Shown in pieces: positions 33,806 through 34,740 of a stretch of DNA of 34,740 nucleotides. Under the pieces are notes generated by a model. That model did no database searches. It was not told the DNA's origin and worked only from the letters and a program-made list of their open reading frames with translations. The DNA is taken from positions 1-34,740 of the forward strand of contig JAOUDZ010000037.1 of assembly GCA_029858965.1 (NCBI GenBank), written 5' to 3'. The stretch comes from Cyclobacteriaceae bacterium (lineage in GTDB: Bacteria; Bacteroidota; Bacteroidia; Cytophagales; Cyclobacteriaceae). Made by a program: the position numbers and the translations under genes. The stretch's first letter is position 1. The number at the start of each line of letters is the position of its first letter.

Positions 33806-33985
33806 TCAGAAAGTGGTATTCTTTTGATGTGAACACCGTTTTGCACAGTCTGCCGTATCAGGGGCATAGGTCTTCAGCTCCAACTCACTGTATTTGGACT
33901 GCTTAAATCGAAAACCACGCATTTGCGCGATACTATAAAGCAGTGGAAAAAAAAGAAGTAATACAGCAACAACAACGGATCGCAT
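33806..33985 (-). CDS. small exported or membrane-anchored peptide (59 aa)
   Basis: The ATG-started frame of 59 codons begins MRSVVVAVLLLFFPLLYSIA, a typical export signal or single helix ending near SIAQ. A short mature part of about 38 residues follows, with two cysteines in DCAKRCSHQ. No family is recognised. A hairpin lies just after its stop. It stands alone in a 460-base gap between the coiled-coil membrane protein and the amidohydrolase. The signal-like start makes it more than a random frame, but it is short. Confidence 0.45.
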   Translation of the reverse strand: MRSVVVAVLLLFFPLLYSIAQMRGFRFKQSKYSELELKTYAPDTADCAKRCSHQKNTTF

Positions 33986-34070
33986 AATATATAAAATAAC
34001 GCACCAATGTAGTCAAAAAAAGAAATGCGGCGCTAACGAAATTGGTGACAACTCCTCAAAAGGGTATCCC

Positions 34071-34740
34071 CTACTCCTCCATCTTAAACCAACGAATAGC
34101 ATTCTGTCGATAAATCTTGTCGATAACTTCTTTGGGAAGGTTTAGTCCCTGAAATTCACCGTCTAATTCAACCGCTGTCATCATTTTATCAGAAACAAAA
34201 TATTTCCAATCCTGAAGCCATGTATTATGCAGATTACGTCTTGCATCCTCCGGATTGGAGTCTCCTGAAATACCTGAGTCCGTTGCGTAAATAATCCGAT
34301 CCTGATATTTGATTAAGAAAGCGGCCACTTTCTCGCGATTTGCCTGAGACTGAAACTGAAGGTGTGGTATTCGGGCTGCCATGTCAACTGCCATGTTCGG
34401 AAATTTGTCCAGCCGCTTGGCCAGTTCATCAACATCCCATTCCAGGCTACCCAGGTGTGCCCCAACAAAACGCATCGCCGGGTGCCGCTCAACGAATCGA
34501 TCCCGGGCATTGATCTGATCTTCATAGGATGGACTCTCGGGATGCAGGAACATGTGGTATTGTGGATGATTCTTAAAATATTCGCGATCATTTTTCACTG
34601 TCATCATATCCAACGGAAGCCAACAGTTTTTTGGTTCCCCCAAATGCCCCAGTACAGTTTTATCCTCACCAATAATGTAATCGATTATGGGATCAAACTT
34701 TGGATCATCAATCATAATGAATTGGTCCGCGGAGTCTTTG
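34071..34740 (-). CDS. amidohydrolase family protein, C-terminal part (partial)
   Basis: The frame stays open past the right edge of the window, so the N-terminus is missing; an internal ATG at 34715 is not the likely start. The visible 223 residues look like the second half of an amidohydrolase-2 (PF04909) TIM barrel. LGHLGEPKNCW and MRFVGAHLGSLEWD carry a strand-end histidine, and RIIYATDSG supplies the late aspartate expected near the metal. It ends with KIYRQNAIRWFKMEE, the typical ...I...NA.R.F tail. The substrate is unknown; the N-terminal HxH metal site is outside the window. Confidence 0.82.
   Translation of the reverse strand, partial: KDSADQFIMIDDPKFDPIIDYIIGEDKTVLGHLGEPKNCWLPLDMMTVKNDREYFKNHPQYHMFLHPESPSYEDQINARDRFVERHPAMRFVGAHLGSLEWDVDELAKRLDKFPNMAVDMAARIPHLQFQSQANREKVAAFLIKYQDRIIYATDSGISGDSNPEDARRNLHNTWLQDWKYFVSDKMMTAVELDGEFQGLNLPKEVIDKIYRQNAIRWFKMEE

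Noticed and set aside
1-34740. CRISPR arrays, insertion sequences, prophage or integrative element
   Set aside because: No regular repeat-spacer array, transposase, integrase, terminal inverted repeats or tRNA attachment site was seen, and gene content is housekeeping throughout.

Overview
The window reads as a core-genome segment of a Bacteroidota bacterium, probably of the Cytophagales side of the phylum. The phylum call rests on several independent signs. Candidate promoters fit the Bacteroidota pattern TTG-N17..23-TAnnTTTG (before nqrA, the small lipoprotein/cmk pair, rplM, queA and the DUF2795 gene). Shine-Dalgarno sites are mostly weak. Family content is typical of the phylum: Na+-NQR, DUF4421, a GIN-domain lipoprotein, a DUF2795 protein, a PorE-like OmpA protein, and the coiled-coil membrane protein often mislabelled as a tRNA methyltransferase. 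The order-level placement is inference. I see no mobile element, CRISPR array, tRNA or rRNA.

Layout. 1-96 is the 3' end of mnmA. 377-940 is an outer-membrane beta-barrel protein. 993-6191 holds, on the minus strand, a DUF502 membrane protein and the sodium-pumping NADH:quinone reductase operon nqrABCDE, closed by a strong terminator and lacking nqrF. 6334-7151 holds cmk, overlapped by a 42-residue lipoprotein gene. 7307-10045 holds a small coiled-coil protein, a MATE transporter and a GIN-domain lipoprotein. 10169-12741 is the translation operon rplM-rpsI-rpsB-tsf with its own promoter, an attenuator-like hairpin before tsf and a terminator after it. 12962-16703 holds an RluA-type pseudouridine synthase, a PhoR/PhoB-like two-component pair and a membrane-anchored aminopeptidase. 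17087-25491 holds recA, a MacB-like permease, queA, a small membrane protein, ispD, a DUF2795 protein, ettA, a lipid A-type acyltransferase and a SixA-like phosphatase. 25488-30807 is a minus-strand protease cluster, transcribed lon, unknown 94-residue protein, hslU, DUF4421. 30963-34740 holds the PorE-like protein, a coiled-coil membrane protein, a 59-residue exported peptide gene and the C-terminal part of an amidohydrolase that runs off the window.

How the genes work together. NQR builds the sodium gradient, and a MATE exporter nearby may use such a gradient. MnmA, QueA, RluA-like, EttA, S2, S9, L13 and EF-Ts all serve translation and RNA modification. Lon and HslU supply two ATP-dependent proteolysis systems, but HslV is not here. 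Several envelope proteins (beta-barrel, GIN lipoprotein, DUF4421, PorE-like, acyltransferase) are interspersed.

I did not find a convincing undescribed multi-gene system. The best leads are small: the lipoprotein overlapping cmk, the unknown protein between lon and hslU, DUF4421 abutting hslU, the separation of nqrF from its operon, and the 59-residue exported peptide. Several start codons were moved from the longest frame and are stated in the entries.
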